Assembly (NCBI RefSeq): GCF_027943255.1
Contig: NC_072897.1
Coordinates: 24,180,044-24,244,043 of the forward strand
Origin: Anastrepha obliqua
Lineage: Eukaryota > Arthropoda > Insecta > Diptera > Tephritidae
Reading direction: 5' to 3'
Length of the DNA: 64,000 nucleotides
Part shown: positions 31,878 through 41,577 of the stretch, in pieces
Layout: the number at the start of each line of letters is the position of its first letter
Position numbering within the stretch: position 1 is the stretch's first letter
Notes under the pieces: model-generated
Seen by the model: the letters and a program-made list of their open reading frames with translations, nothing else
Databases searched by the model: none
What the model was told of the DNA's origin: nothing
Position numbers and translations under genes: made by a program

Positions 31878-33607
31878 CGAGTTTGGTAACGAGCAGTGCT
31901 AATATGTTCATCATACTTGTCATTTGGGTTATTAATTGTCTCATCATTTCTTTTAGTTCGATCATATCGTCGTTATTTTTTGGAACAAGTTCGATGTTAT
32001 TTTTTGTTTGATTCTGTTCTTTTGGTATTGTGTTCATTGTTGTTGCCTGGGCATATGTTATGCCTGGCACCACTCGTGTTGTATTTGTGTTTCTTTCGAT
32101 TGTCTCATTATTCATTTGTTCTTTTTCATTTTGAATACTTTTTTTGCGTAGTGCCGGATATCTCTGGACTTGTAGTGCTTTATATATCGCACATCCGCGG
32201 TAGTTTGCTGTGTGATTTTCGCCGCAATGTATACATTTTATGCTATTTTTATTGTTGTCTTTAATTGGACACATAATTGTTTTGTGTTTGCCTGCACATT
32301 TTACGCACGCTGGGTCTACTTGACAATAATTTTTCGTATGGCCGTATCTTTGGCAGTTTGTACATTGTGGTACTATTCTTTTTTGGCGGGGTGGTTCAAA
32401 ACTAATTTTGCAATGTAGAAGATTAGTTATACTATATTATATATTTCTTTGTTATTATCCTTTGTTTTTAATTCAAGTGAAAATAGTGAAAGTGGTTGTT
32501 TTTTGCGTTCTGAGTTAATTATTTGTATGTTATGAATGTTTGTTATTTCGTGACCTAATTCAGCTAGCTCTTGTTTAATTTCTTCGGTGTCAGTTGAATA
32601 GTGCATATTACGTATATTAGTATTACTTTAAATCCTCATTCATCTTTTGGTCTAAACGTGTAGTATTTTGTTTGTTTTTGCTTAAGTAGTTCTATCATTT
32701 TTTTATAGTGTAAAGACTCTTTTGCTTGTAATTTTATTTCGTTTTTGCTAAGTACTTTTATTTCGCAAAATATATTTGGAATCGAATTCAACGCGTCGGC
32801 TAGAGCTTTTATATTTTCAACATTCTGAACGTATATAGGTGGAGGTTTTTGCATGCGTGGAGTTTGTTGGCTGGTATTCGGAACTGTCCCACTGTCGCTT
32901 TGTTCTTCTAATATATCTTCGTCCGCTAGGAGAGCAAACTTGTTTGAAGAGGCTGGATTGCCCAGCCAGTACTCTTTTAGTGTTGTCTGTGTTGTATTTT
33001 GTGCTTTGGGTTTATGTTTTTTGCTGCTCTTAAGCTCTTCTGTTTGTTTGTTTGGTGATTGAGTTTCGCGATTTCTTTTTTGACTAAGCTGCTCTTTGCA
33101 GTTGGTATAATTTAAATTATTTGCATATTGTACTTGCGTGTTTGTTGTTAGTGATGCAATTGTGGAGGCGATAGCTGTTGTGGTAGTATACACGGTTGTT
33201 GTTGTGGCTGTTGATACTGCGGTAGTTATGTATTGTCTTTGTGTTGTTATTGTTGTTGTAGACTTTTTAGTGGATGTCTCATCAGAATGTGGAGTTGGAA
33301 TAGTATAGGTATACTTATTTTTGTTGGAGAGAGAAGCAGTTGGTGATAGTGGAGTGATTGGGGTGGTGCATTGAGCAGTCCAAGGGAGTGCATCTGCCGG
33401 ATTCACAGGTGATGCGGCGTTTTTTGATTGTTGACTGCCTATTAAGGCGGTAAGAGAGGAGTCATTTTTCCTCTCATTTGGTATTTTTTCACTGCGCGCA
33501 CTGAGCAAACACGTTTGAGAGAGCGCACTGAGATTATTTTTATCCGGTGGGAGTTTGTTGTCACCACGAGCATAACTCGGTGTAGGTGGTATTCGCTCTA
33601 CTGGCAT
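31861..33607 (-). pseudogene. J2 gag ORF1
   Basis: Start MPVERIPPTPSYARGDNKLP. The first half is low complexity and rich in Thr (TTTTVYTTTTAIASTIASLT), then NKFALLADEDILEEQ, KPPPIYVQNVENIKALADAL and an RPKDE end where TGA replaces the codon before GFKV. After frame breaks between 32636 and 32280 the zinc knuckles follow (CTNCQRYGHTKNYC, CVKCAGKHKT, CIHCGENHTANYRGC). The last part overlaps ORF2 by 17 bases. Nucleic-acid-binding role as in J1. Confidence 0.88.
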
Positions 33608-33846
33608 AACAGGATAGGCTTTATTTATTTTTTGTTTTTATTATTATTTGTTTTTTGTTTTATTTATTCTTTTAGTTTGATTGTTTTTGTTGACACAAAC
33701 TGTATTGCGATCTGCAATATTTTGGTTGAAGCGTCTATTTCGCTGGTTTTGGTATTTTGATTATTTCTTTAAACACAGATATTTCGTAGATATTGGAGCG
33801 TAAGAAAAAAAAACACGTCCGCACTGATGAAGAATCCGTTTTCTCT

Positions 33847-34361
33847 GACGGTGGTTTACTCAGCCAATATGTGAGCTGTTGTTGTTTTGAGGACAATTTC
33901 CTTGTTTTCTTGTTTGCATTTATTTCTACTTTTTCTGGAGAACTGCGTAAACGCTTGGGTGTTTGGGTTTTCTTTGAGTTGTTGGGTTGCTCAGCAATAG
34001 ATGTTTTTAGTGTCGTGCACATAGTAGACTTTGCGTTAGTCGCTGATGATGATACCGTGATTGTTACTGCTGAGGCTGCCGTTGTCGTGCTGGTGTTTGT
34101 TGTGAGTGTTATGAGAGCAAGAGTAGCTGTTGTTGCGGAGGCTGTTGCTGTAGTGGTGGTCTTTGTTGAAGATGTTAGTAGAGCAGCTAGAACACTTTCA
34201 GTTATAGGAGGAGTGTGGATTTGATCAATTTCTTTGTTAAGCTTATTCGCGTGCGAGAGTACGGCATTTGGTCGGACCGCAAGCGGTTGATTATTTAACA
34301 AATTGTTTACACTGTGAGAGCGGCTACGCTCGCACGGGGGAGAGCGTTGGACGTTGGACAC
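33847..34361 (-). pseudogene. J1 gag ORF1, N-terminal part
   Basis: Start MSNVQRSPPCERSRSHSVNN. A Thr/Ala-rich stretch follows (TTTTATASATTATLALITLT and beyond), then a basic segment TPKRLRSSPEK and LTYWLSKPPSE, where J2 interrupts the frame at 33846. The match of YWLSKPPSE to YWLGNPASS in J2 shows the two gag proteins are homologous. The J1 leader lies at 34362-34591. Confidence 0.85.
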
Positions 34362-34591
34362 TCATTTGCAAATATGCACTAGTTTAGTTACTTATGTTTT
34401 TTTTTTTTTTTTTTTTTTGTTGAATGTCACAAAGCGCAACTTAGCAAATTAGTTTGGCACTTTTGATATTAAGAGTCACTATCTCGTTAATTTATGAAAT
34501 ATGCGGATATTTTACCGGGATTTGGTAGCTATTTCGTAGAGCGATTTATAAACACGTCCGTTCACTTGAGTGGAAACACACCGGAATTCAA

Positions 34592-34928
34592 AACAAATAA
34601 AGAAAATAATTGTGGATCAAATATATTTCGACACATACGTGTTGGATCTCTATTTGTGCGAATTGTATTGATGGCAGATGTTCTACCATGACTTCGACCC
34701 TTAGTAGGAGACCAGCAATTTCTGTTTTTACCGCTGATCACTCTGCCAGCAGGAACAATTATACGATGGTCACGCTCTGAACTTCCAGCGGGCTCTGAGA
34801 GTACAGGCTGTGACAAATCTTCATTTGGTATAATATTCGATTCTTCTATTGCCTCGTCATCGATATACTCATCTTCGAAGTCGCTCTGCACATTCTGCTC
34901 GTCATTATAACTGCGTAAATAATATTTC
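34592..34928 (-). pseudogene. PB2 transposase, N-terminal piece
   Basis: It follows a likely 136-nt GT-AG intron (donor GTAAGT at 35064, acceptor TTTTAG ending at 34929) behind a short 5' exon. It reads YNDEQNVQSDFEDEYIDDEA, then VPAGRVISGKNRNCWSP, TSAINTIRTNRDPTRMCRNI and FDPQLFSLF. The acidic N-terminus followed by GKN-CW and RGPTRMCRN-like blocks is that of canonical piggyBac. J1 cuts it after FDPQLFSLF, and the reading resumes at 25129 with LFITDEI. Confidence 0.9.
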
Positions 34929-35211
34929 CTAAAACGAAAGTATATAATATAAACTTTAAAACAGAAAACTAAAAAAAAACCATAAAACCATACAATAAAT
35001 AAATGATAACCATACGTCTCGCGAGCGCACCAACTGGTCATAGCCGGTGAACTATGGTACTTACAGCAAGACACAACCGTCCCGCGACAGGGTAGACCGA
35101 CGACTGAGTTGACTGAGAAGGACAAGTTAATACGCGCGCCTAATAAAAAGAGATAGCAATATGTTTATTTAGCAGGCACCTCTGCGACGTAGGTTATCTT
35201 TCTAGGGTTAA

Positions 35212-35253
35212 TGTAACTTAGAAACCTTTGTTTCCAAAGGATTTATATTTTAA
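35212..35253. repeat. Satellite remnant right of PB2
   Basis: One unit, TAACTTAGAAACCTTTGTTT then CCAAAGGATTTATATTTT, of the same family as array 1. It shows that PB2 inserted within the array. Helitron H4 ends directly against it. Confidence 0.8.
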
Positions 35254-36345
35254 CTAGCAAACCCGGCCCCCTTCGCTGGGCACACTAAAATAGAATAGAT
35301 ACGATTTAGAACAGAAAATATATGGTTTTCATATTATTTATTTCTTTATTCTTTATTCAAGCGCTTTGGCATAAACAATATTTTTTGTTTTTCTTTTTGT
35401 TTTTGAGTAAATATCACTACATATTAGCAAACGCGTGCCATTGCAAAGTTTAGGTGGACTTAGGTTTCTTAATAAAATAACAGGACAACCTATTTTCAGC
35501 TCCATTTTGTGAGGAGGGAGTCCACACGGGTTAAAAGAATTTAGAAATTCTGTAGGAAATTGAACAGCTTCTTTCAAATCGAGAACAGTATCGACCGAGT
35601 AGTATATTTTCGTCGGCGCATCAATCTTTGAAATAATCAAGTTATTTACTTTATCTACTTGTTCGTTAGTTGGGGACAGAATAGCTCTTTCTTTAAACCA
35701 AGATATTATCTTATAACTTATGTTATCAATGTCTGGATAGACATTGTTGACTAACTCTTGGATGTTGTCTATCAAAACATAAAGGTTTTCTAGGTTAATC
35801 CTTCCCTCACTTTGTGTTAATTCTCCATTGCCAACTTTTAGCAGCATCTCTGGAAATAGCCTGTTCTCACGTGAAGATGACGAAATCCTCATATTAGTTT
35901 TAAGCTCTAGTTTATTGACATACGACTAAAGGTGGGATCTTTTTAGCGAAGCATTTATTTCGTCAGCACGTGTTCCTCGAGTCACAACTGGTAGGATTTG
36001 ACGGAAATCTCCTAAGAACAGAATTGTACATCCACCCATAGGTGCATTTTTGTTGCGCAAATCGCGCATTGTCCTATCCAGTGCTTCCACAGACGTCTTG
36101 TTTGACATGGTAGCTTCGTCCCAGACTATTAATGAGCAGTCACGCATTAATTTTCCTGTATTGCTCTGTCTAGAAACACTACAGACGCTGTTATCATCAT
36201 CGGTGGCGATTTTCAGCGGGTGCTTGATTGTAGAGTGTGTGGTTCGGCCTCTTTCCAAAAGAGTAGCGGCAATGCCGGATGACGCAACAGCTAACGGAAT
36301 TTTTCTGGTAGATCTCAATTACTAATTACTGATGTAATATCTTGA
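35254..36345 (-). mobile_element. Helitron H4 with helicase, 5' end missing
   Basis: The 3' end is complete (CTAG at 35254-35257, followed on the minus strand by T) and carries the same GCGAAGGGGGCCGGGTTTG end and about 150 bp of subterminal sequence as H1, H2 and H3. The 5' TCTATACTAATATT end is not found before D2, so the element is truncated, or divided by the TTAA-flanked MITE at 36419. Confidence 0.85.
35353..36318 (-). pseudogene. Helitron PIF1-like helicase, C-terminal part
   Basis: About 320 codons. Helicase motifs are PLAVASSGIAATLLERGRTT (Ia), LIVWDEATMSNK (II, DEA box) and TILFLGDFRQILPVV (III). After NASLKRSHL a single TAG stands where Trp is expected, then SYVNKLELKTNMRI, ILSPTNEQVDKVNN and KIGCPVILLRNLSPPKLCNG (late motifs). 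The Walker A segment and the Rep/HUH nuclease should lie upstream and are missing. PIF1-type helicases unwind the transposon strand during rolling-circle transposition. The 3' end of the frame lies in the shared Helitron 3' region. Confidence 0.9.
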
Positions 36346-36418
36346 AAAATTTTGTTTTTAATTATATGCTGTAAAGAGCCATATACATAGATCTATATGA
36401 AAACAACAATGTATTTAA

Positions 36419-37148
36419 GGGGGGGGGTAGGGTCACAAAATCGAAATTTTTTTTCTTCACTCATCTTATAGTAAATCATTTCAAGAATGTTGTGTCAAAA
36501 TTTTAAGTGGATCGGAGCAGAACTCTCAAAGTTATAGCCTTTGTAGGCACTCTACGTCGAATGCGGAGCATCGATAATTTCTCAGAGTCATTTTTTCAAA
36601 CGCGTTTTTCCCGAAACGACTTCTTAAAAGTCGGTGCCAATCACAACTCCGAAACTATTCAACCGATTCTTTTCAAATTTGGCACACGTTTTCTAAATCA
36701 AAAATACCTCCCCCTACACTGTTTTTTTTTTTATTTTTTGTTTTTTAAGGTTGTTTTTCACTTACAAATATGGCGAAATTTTTCGCCAAAAATGCTCGTT
36801 TTACGTTTTTTTGCCACCAAAACTACAAAAATGAAAAAAAAAAAAATTTTATTAATGTAGGGGGGAGCATTACGTCATACTTTAACTGAAAAATTCGACT
36901 TTTTTAGTTTCAGATGATTCTACGACGAATGCCGATTGGCACCGCAGAGCACCTCTCGAAAAACATATCTCCAAAAAAACTCTGTCATGGGCTTATTTGT
37001 CAATATTTTATTATTAATATTTTTTAAAAACTTATTGAAAAGATGTACAATAACATGTAACTGATTTTATTAAAGTATCTTAAGCCATATTTCTGTAAAA
37101 AATTCACAAAAAAAGTGTTTTTTTTTAGCGCTAAACCCTACCTCCCCC
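36419..37148. mobile_element. TTAA-flanked MITE-like element with G-rich ends
   Basis: TTAA lies at 36415-36418 and 37149-37152. Inside, the left end reads GGGGGGGGGTAGGGTC and the complement of the right end reads GGGGGAGGTAGGGTTT, a near-match inverted repeat with one substitution and one indel. No coding region is seen in the 730 bp. Its size and TTAA suit a non-autonomous piggyBac-superfamily element, but its ends do not resemble PB1 or PB2. Confidence 0.55.
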
Positions 37149-37266
37149 TTAAGGTATTTAATTGGATAAGGATTAATGTTGTACCTATTTGTTGAAATCG
37201 CTTCGGAAATAAGCTATTAGTTGTCGTAAAAAGTAAATGACAAAAAATGTTATTGTATGGAATCGA

Positions 37267-37958
37267 TAGCAAACTAAACGCGCTCCGAATCAATAAAAAC
37301 TATTCAAAAACTGTATTTTAATTATGTGCGATTTACTAATATAGAACGTGAAAATAGCGTTTTATTTCGCTGTAAAATTGTGTGTACATATAATTACATG
37401 GAATTCAGTACATACATAGATACATATGTACATACGTCCGAAATGAAATAATGCGAGCGATTCGTAAATACATATATACCCACGTCACCATACGATGTTA
37501 TTCAACATTAATGAGGTGTGGTGAGATTATCGCTTAACGCCTGTTGTTTCATTCGGTTGACAGCGAACAAACATACAAACAGCTTTTTTTGGAAAAAGAG
37601 CTGCTTTTGTTTAAACAATTTTGGTTAAATAACAAATAAATCAATTATTTTTTTGATGCAGAACGAAAGTAAATATTTCAAAGTTAAACTTCAAGAAAGT
37701 TTCATTTTAATTGATTGATTCGTTTATGATTTATGGCCGTGAAAACAAAAAATTTTTGTTTTTTTGCCACATTTTGACCGATTGCCACGCCCCCTTTATA
37801 TATTTCTTCACATTATATAGATATAAACCTTCCTCTTCAATCAATCTATCTTTAAAAAAAAACCGCATCAAAATCCGTTGCGTAGTTTTAAAGATTTAAG
37901 CATTCAAGGGGACATAGGGACAGAAAAAGCGACTTTGTTTTATAATATGTAGTGATAT
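37267..37958. repeat. Duplicated segment D2 (PB1 empty site)
   Basis: Matches 1-625 and 2287-2353. The uninterrupted TTAA at 37888-37891 is the pre-insertion site of PB1. Differences to D1 include 37481 (C for A), 37755 (T for A) and 37842 (C for G). It leads within 30 bases into satellite array 2, so D plus array forms a larger repeated unit. 37153-37266 to its left shows no gene. Confidence 0.88.
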
Positions 37959-37984
37959 AAATTGCAAACATTAAATATTTTCGT

Positions 37985-39840
37985 TTTTGGGTGCCTTGGA
38001 AACGTTTGTTGTTGTTTTTTATTTTTGGGTTCCTTGGAAGCTTTTGGCACTTGCGCATTTTTATTGTTGGATACTTTTCGTTTCTAAGGAATTTTATTTT
38101 TATATAAATGGGAAACTTTTGGTTTCTAGGGATTCGCATTTTTGGGTACCTTGGAAACTTTTAGTTCCAAATGTTTTTTTTTATTTATTTATTATAGTCG
38201 GTAAATATACCGGATCATACTTTGGAAACTTTTGGTTTGAGAGGATTTGTATTCTTGGGTACCTTCAAAGTTGTTGGTTCCAAAGGATTTGTCTAAAATT
38301 GTGTACCCTGTACAATTTTAGTTCCAAAGGATTTCGTAGTTCTTAGATAACTTGGAAGCTTTTGATAGCAAAGGATTTTTTATTATTCACGGTTAATATA
38401 TAGGCTGATACCTTGGAAACTTTTGGTTCCTGGTGATTGTTTTATTATTGCTGGTCAATATATTGGCGGGCACATTGGAAACTTTTGGTTCCAAAGCACT
38501 TTCCAGTTTTTGGGTGACTTTGAAGCTTCTGATTCCAAAATATTTTTATTATGTTTTATTAGTCCCTGTAAATGTATCGGCTGATACCTTGAAAACTTTT
38601 AGTTGGCCTTTTGTTCTGGGTACGTTGGAAACATTCGGCTCCAAAGACTTTCAATTTTTGGGTACCTTGGCAACTTTTGGTTCCAAAGGATTTGTATTTT
38701 TGAGTACCTTGAAAGCTTTTAGTTCCAAGGATTTCTTTATTTTTAAGGAACCATGGGAGCTTTTAGTTTGAAAAAAGTTTTTTATTTTGTTCTTAATACT
38801 GGTAAATATATCGGTGGGTACCTTGGAAACTTTTGGTTCCTAAGTAATTGCATTTGAATACGTAAGCAGCTTTTAATTTCGACGTATCTGTATCTCTGTG
38901 TACACTTGAAATTTTTGGTTCCAAAGAATTTTTATTTTTGGGTACCGTGGAAACTATGGGGTCAAAGGATTATTTTATTTTTTTATTGCTCCTAGTAAAT
39001 ATATCGCCTGATACCTTGGAAACTTTTGTTTCCTAAAGATTTGAATTTTGGGTATTTTGGAAGCTTTTAGTTCCAAAGGATTTTTATTATTGTCTTAAAG
39101 CCGGTTAATATATCGCTGGATATCTTAGAAGCTTATGGTTTCTAAGGATTTTTTTTTTCATTATAGCCAATAAATATACCGGTAGTTTTGGATACCTTGG
39201 AAGTTTTTTTTTCCTAGGGATTTTTACATTTTCATAATAGCCGAAAAATGTATGGGAGGGTACCATGGAAACTTGGGGGTACTTTGGAAACTTTGGTTCC
39301 GAAATATTTTCTTTAATTTTTGGGTACCTTGGAAGCTTTTGGCTCCTGCGGATACATTCGAAATTTTTGGTTCCAAAGGATTTGCATTTTTGGTTACCTC
39401 CGAAGCTTTTGGTTCCTCGGAATTGTTTTATTTTTTTATTATTGCCGGTAAACATATCGGCGGGTACCTTCAAGGCTCGTGGTTCCTAAGGATTTGCGTT
39501 TTGGGTACCTCGGAAACTTTTGCTTCTTAAAGTTTTTTACTTGTTTACTATAGCCGGTAAATACATCGGCTGATACCTTGGAAATTGTTGGCTCCAAAGG
39601 ATTTTCTTTTATTTTTGGGTACTGTGAATTTTTATTTTTGGATACCTGGGGAACTTTTGGTTCCTAAGGATTTTTAATTTTGTGTAAACTTTAAACTTTT
39701 GGCTCCAAAGTTTTTTTTATTTCTTTGTTATTGGGTAACTTGTACGCTTTTGGTTCCAAACGATTTGCATTTTTCGGTACCTCGGAAACTATTGGTTCCA
39801 AAGGATTTCTATTTCTGTGTACCTACTATATCGTCTGATT
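37985..39840. repeat. Palindromic satellite array 2
   Basis: The same family as at 4315, with roughly twice as many units. Units of about 43 bp are interleaved with longer ones carrying the GTAAATATATCGGCGGGTAC-type spacer. Divergence between neighbours is high, so it is old. Open frames through it only translate the repeat (variants of GYLGSFWFQRICIF) and rotate frame with each unit; I do not consider them genes. Confidence 0.88.
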
Positions 39841-39849
39841 CCTGGTTAT

Positions 39850-41360
39850 AATTAAATTATTCATTAAGCGATTTCGCAAATTTCAATGACTTATTACTGG
39901 ATATTAATTGGGATAATTTATTTGCTGAAATTCACACATCTCGTTGATTTTCTGCCTTTAGGTCCGTTTTGTTTTAACTCTGCTTAGATATGATTTCGCT
40001 CAGTAAGAAAAAGCCTTATAAAATACTCTGGTATTATAAGACTTTGAAAAAGCTTAAAAATCCTAAAAATAATTATTTCAACAAATTTAAATCTACGAAG
40101 AATCATTTGTATTTAGTTAAATATAAGCAACCGTCAAAGAATTCCAACGATTTAAATAAATATTAAAAAGAAGAAGTTAAACATTAAAGCAAATCCCAAA
40201 ATTTTTTGGAAATACATAAAATCTGGAAATACCCACCGGTATGGTTTTCGATAATAGTCAAGCGCGAAGCCCAAGTGAAGCGGGAATCTTATTTGCTGAG
40301 TTTTTTAAATCAAATTTTGTTGACAACTATTTCTAAAACGCGGTCTATGCAAAGCTGAGCTTTGCGGTTAAATCTTTAATTTGCCCTAATCATCATGGGT
40401 TTATTTCTAACCTTTCGTTCTGCATTTCGGCAACGGATAAACTCTTATTTGAGCAATAGACGTTGTGTTGTAACAATTGATGGTATTTCATCTACCCGCT
40501 TTGCTGCCACCTCTGGTGTTCCGCAAGGAAGTATCTTGGGACCGCTTTTATTTATGTTATTTATTAATGACATCAAAAGTGGTTTCTCATATGCTAAATT
40601 TTTGCTTTATGCTGATGACCTTAAGATCTTCTCAGCGATAAAAACTCAAGAGGATGCCATTAAACTTCAAGCCAATATGAATAGACTTTACTTGTGGTGC
40701 CATATAATATATGATACATATAAATTATATTATTATGTATCAAAATCTTTTTCGATGTTGGGCTGCGTCAGACGGAACGCCACTAAGTCCTCTGATCCCT
40801 ACACCATTAAGTTACTCTATACATCTTTTGTTAGATCTCATTTAGAATATGCTTTTTTATTTGGAGACCTTGTAGTCAGCAAACTATCAATAGAATCGAA
40901 CGTGTGCAAAAAATATTTCTTAAATATGCCATTCGGTCTCATTATTTTATTGATCACATGCCGTCATATTCTGCTTGTCTCATGCTTTTAAGTCTCAAGT
41001 CGTTAGAAATTCGTAGGTCTATACTGTGTCTGTCTTTTACTCACAATAATATTACTGGAGTAATTCATTGTCCCTACTGGTTGAAAAGGATTCGATTTAA
41101 TGTTCCCCAAAGATCTCTTAGGAACTTCTACCCTTTATGGGGGAAACTTTAAAACTAAGTATACCAGTAATGCCCCCATTACTCGTGCATTACGAGAATT
41201 AAATTCCGTTCATAATGATGTTGTTATCGACTTTTCCCTTTCAAGAGTGGCATTTTTAAATTTCTTGAATTCTATATTATAGTTGTTTTTAAATACATGT
41301 AATATATCTGTAGTTTAGTCTAAGCAACTTTGGTATCATAGACTTAAATAAATAAATAAA
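39850..41360 (+). mobile_element. CR1/Jockey-like non-LTR fragment inside the satellite
   Basis: Lies between satellite units that end near 39840 and resume at 41366. It ends in a CTTAAATAAATAAATAAAA tail. The upstream part (39850-40390) has broken coding for the linker between endonuclease and RT (KPYKILWYYKTLKKLKNPKN). The 5' end is truncated; the target duplication is not resolvable within the repeat. Confidence 0.75.
40395..41282 (+). pseudogene. CR1/Jockey-like reverse transcriptase fragment
   Basis: It reads FRQRINSYLSNRRCVVTIDG, then TSGVPQGSILGPLLFMLFIN, KFLLYADDLKIFSA and, after an internal deletion near 40705, SKSFSMLGCVRRN, IKLLYTSFVRSHLEYA, then broken C-terminal frames. YADD is intact, but the thumb entry and the N-terminal RT fingers are missing. 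This RT is distinct from the Jockey J1/J2 and LOA types in the window. Confidence 0.82.
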
Positions 41361-41365
41361 AACAA

Positions 41366-41545
41366 AATATATCGGCAGAAACCTTGGAATTTTTTGGTAC
41401 CAAAGGATTTGTATTTTTGGATATCTTAGAAATTCTTGGTACCAAAAGAATGGTATATGTCTGTGCCTAGGAAACTTTGGGTTTCAAAGAATTTTTTATT
41501 ATTGTCGGTTAATATATCGGCGGAGTTTTATTTTTCGGTATATAT
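41366..41545. repeat. Palindromic satellite, third block
   Basis: Three to four diverged units (ACCTTGGAATTTTTTGGTAC, CCAAAGGATTTGTATTTTTGG and similar) continuing array 2 beyond the CR1-like insertion. It ends where the RTE-like element begins. Confidence 0.75.
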
Positions 41546-41577
41546 ATATCTCCGGTTCCGCGGAATAAAGGGAGTTC

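Larger units (their letters stand above)
29038..33840 (-). mobile_element. Jockey-type retrotransposon J2, nested in J1
   Basis: It is flanked by TTCTCT at 29032-29037 and 33841-33846, with poly-A (poly-T) at 29038. At about 4.8 kb it is essentially full length. Removing it restores J1 gag from KPPSE to NRFDILG in frame. J1 and J2 are related subfamilies, clearly different at protein level. A GGACGTG motif sits about +21 from its start. Confidence 0.9.
25137..34591 (-). mobile_element. Jockey-type retrotransposon J1, split by J2
   Basis: It is flanked by AACAAAT at 25130-25136 and 34592-34598. Poly-A (as poly-T) lies at 25137. Without J2 it is about 4.65 kb and appears full length: leader, gag ORF1 (34361 down to 33847, continuing 29031-27946), ORF2 with endonuclease and RT (28013-25338), short 3' UTR. 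The GGACGTG motif at 34559, about +33, resembles the downstream promoter element of Jockey-clade internal promoters. It sits in the PB2 transposase frame. Confidence 0.9.
5214..35207 (-). mobile_element. piggyBac-type element PB2, split by nested insertions
   Basis: The two ends are 30 kb apart, each bounded by TTAA (5210-5213 and 35208-35211), and satellite units lie outside both. The terminal repeats match over about 21 bases with three mismatches, both starting CCCTAGAA, the hallmark start of canonical piggyBac ends. Three transposase pieces lie inside in the correct order on the minus strand: N-terminal at 34592-34928, middle at 24590-25129, C-terminal at 5574-6034. The gap between N-terminal and middle pieces is Jockey J1 (TSD AACAAAT). 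The gap between middle and C-terminal pieces holds a pile of elements from Transib to R1a, and about 110 residues are lost there. Confidence 0.82.

Noticed and set aside
32839..34224. Plus-strand frames opposite the Jockey gag genes (up to 143 codons)
   Set aside because: Shadows of the Thr-rich minus-strand coding; no recognisable domain.
34562..35125. A 187-codon frame as one protein from its first Met
   Set aside because: The first third is intron and 5' exon read through; only the part after the acceptor at 34929 is piggyBac-like, and the last codons are the start of J1.
37987..39530. Open frames of 74-122 codons in the satellite (FWVPWKLLVP-type repeats)
   Set aside because: They are translations of the 43-bp unit, shift frame between units and show no codon structure.
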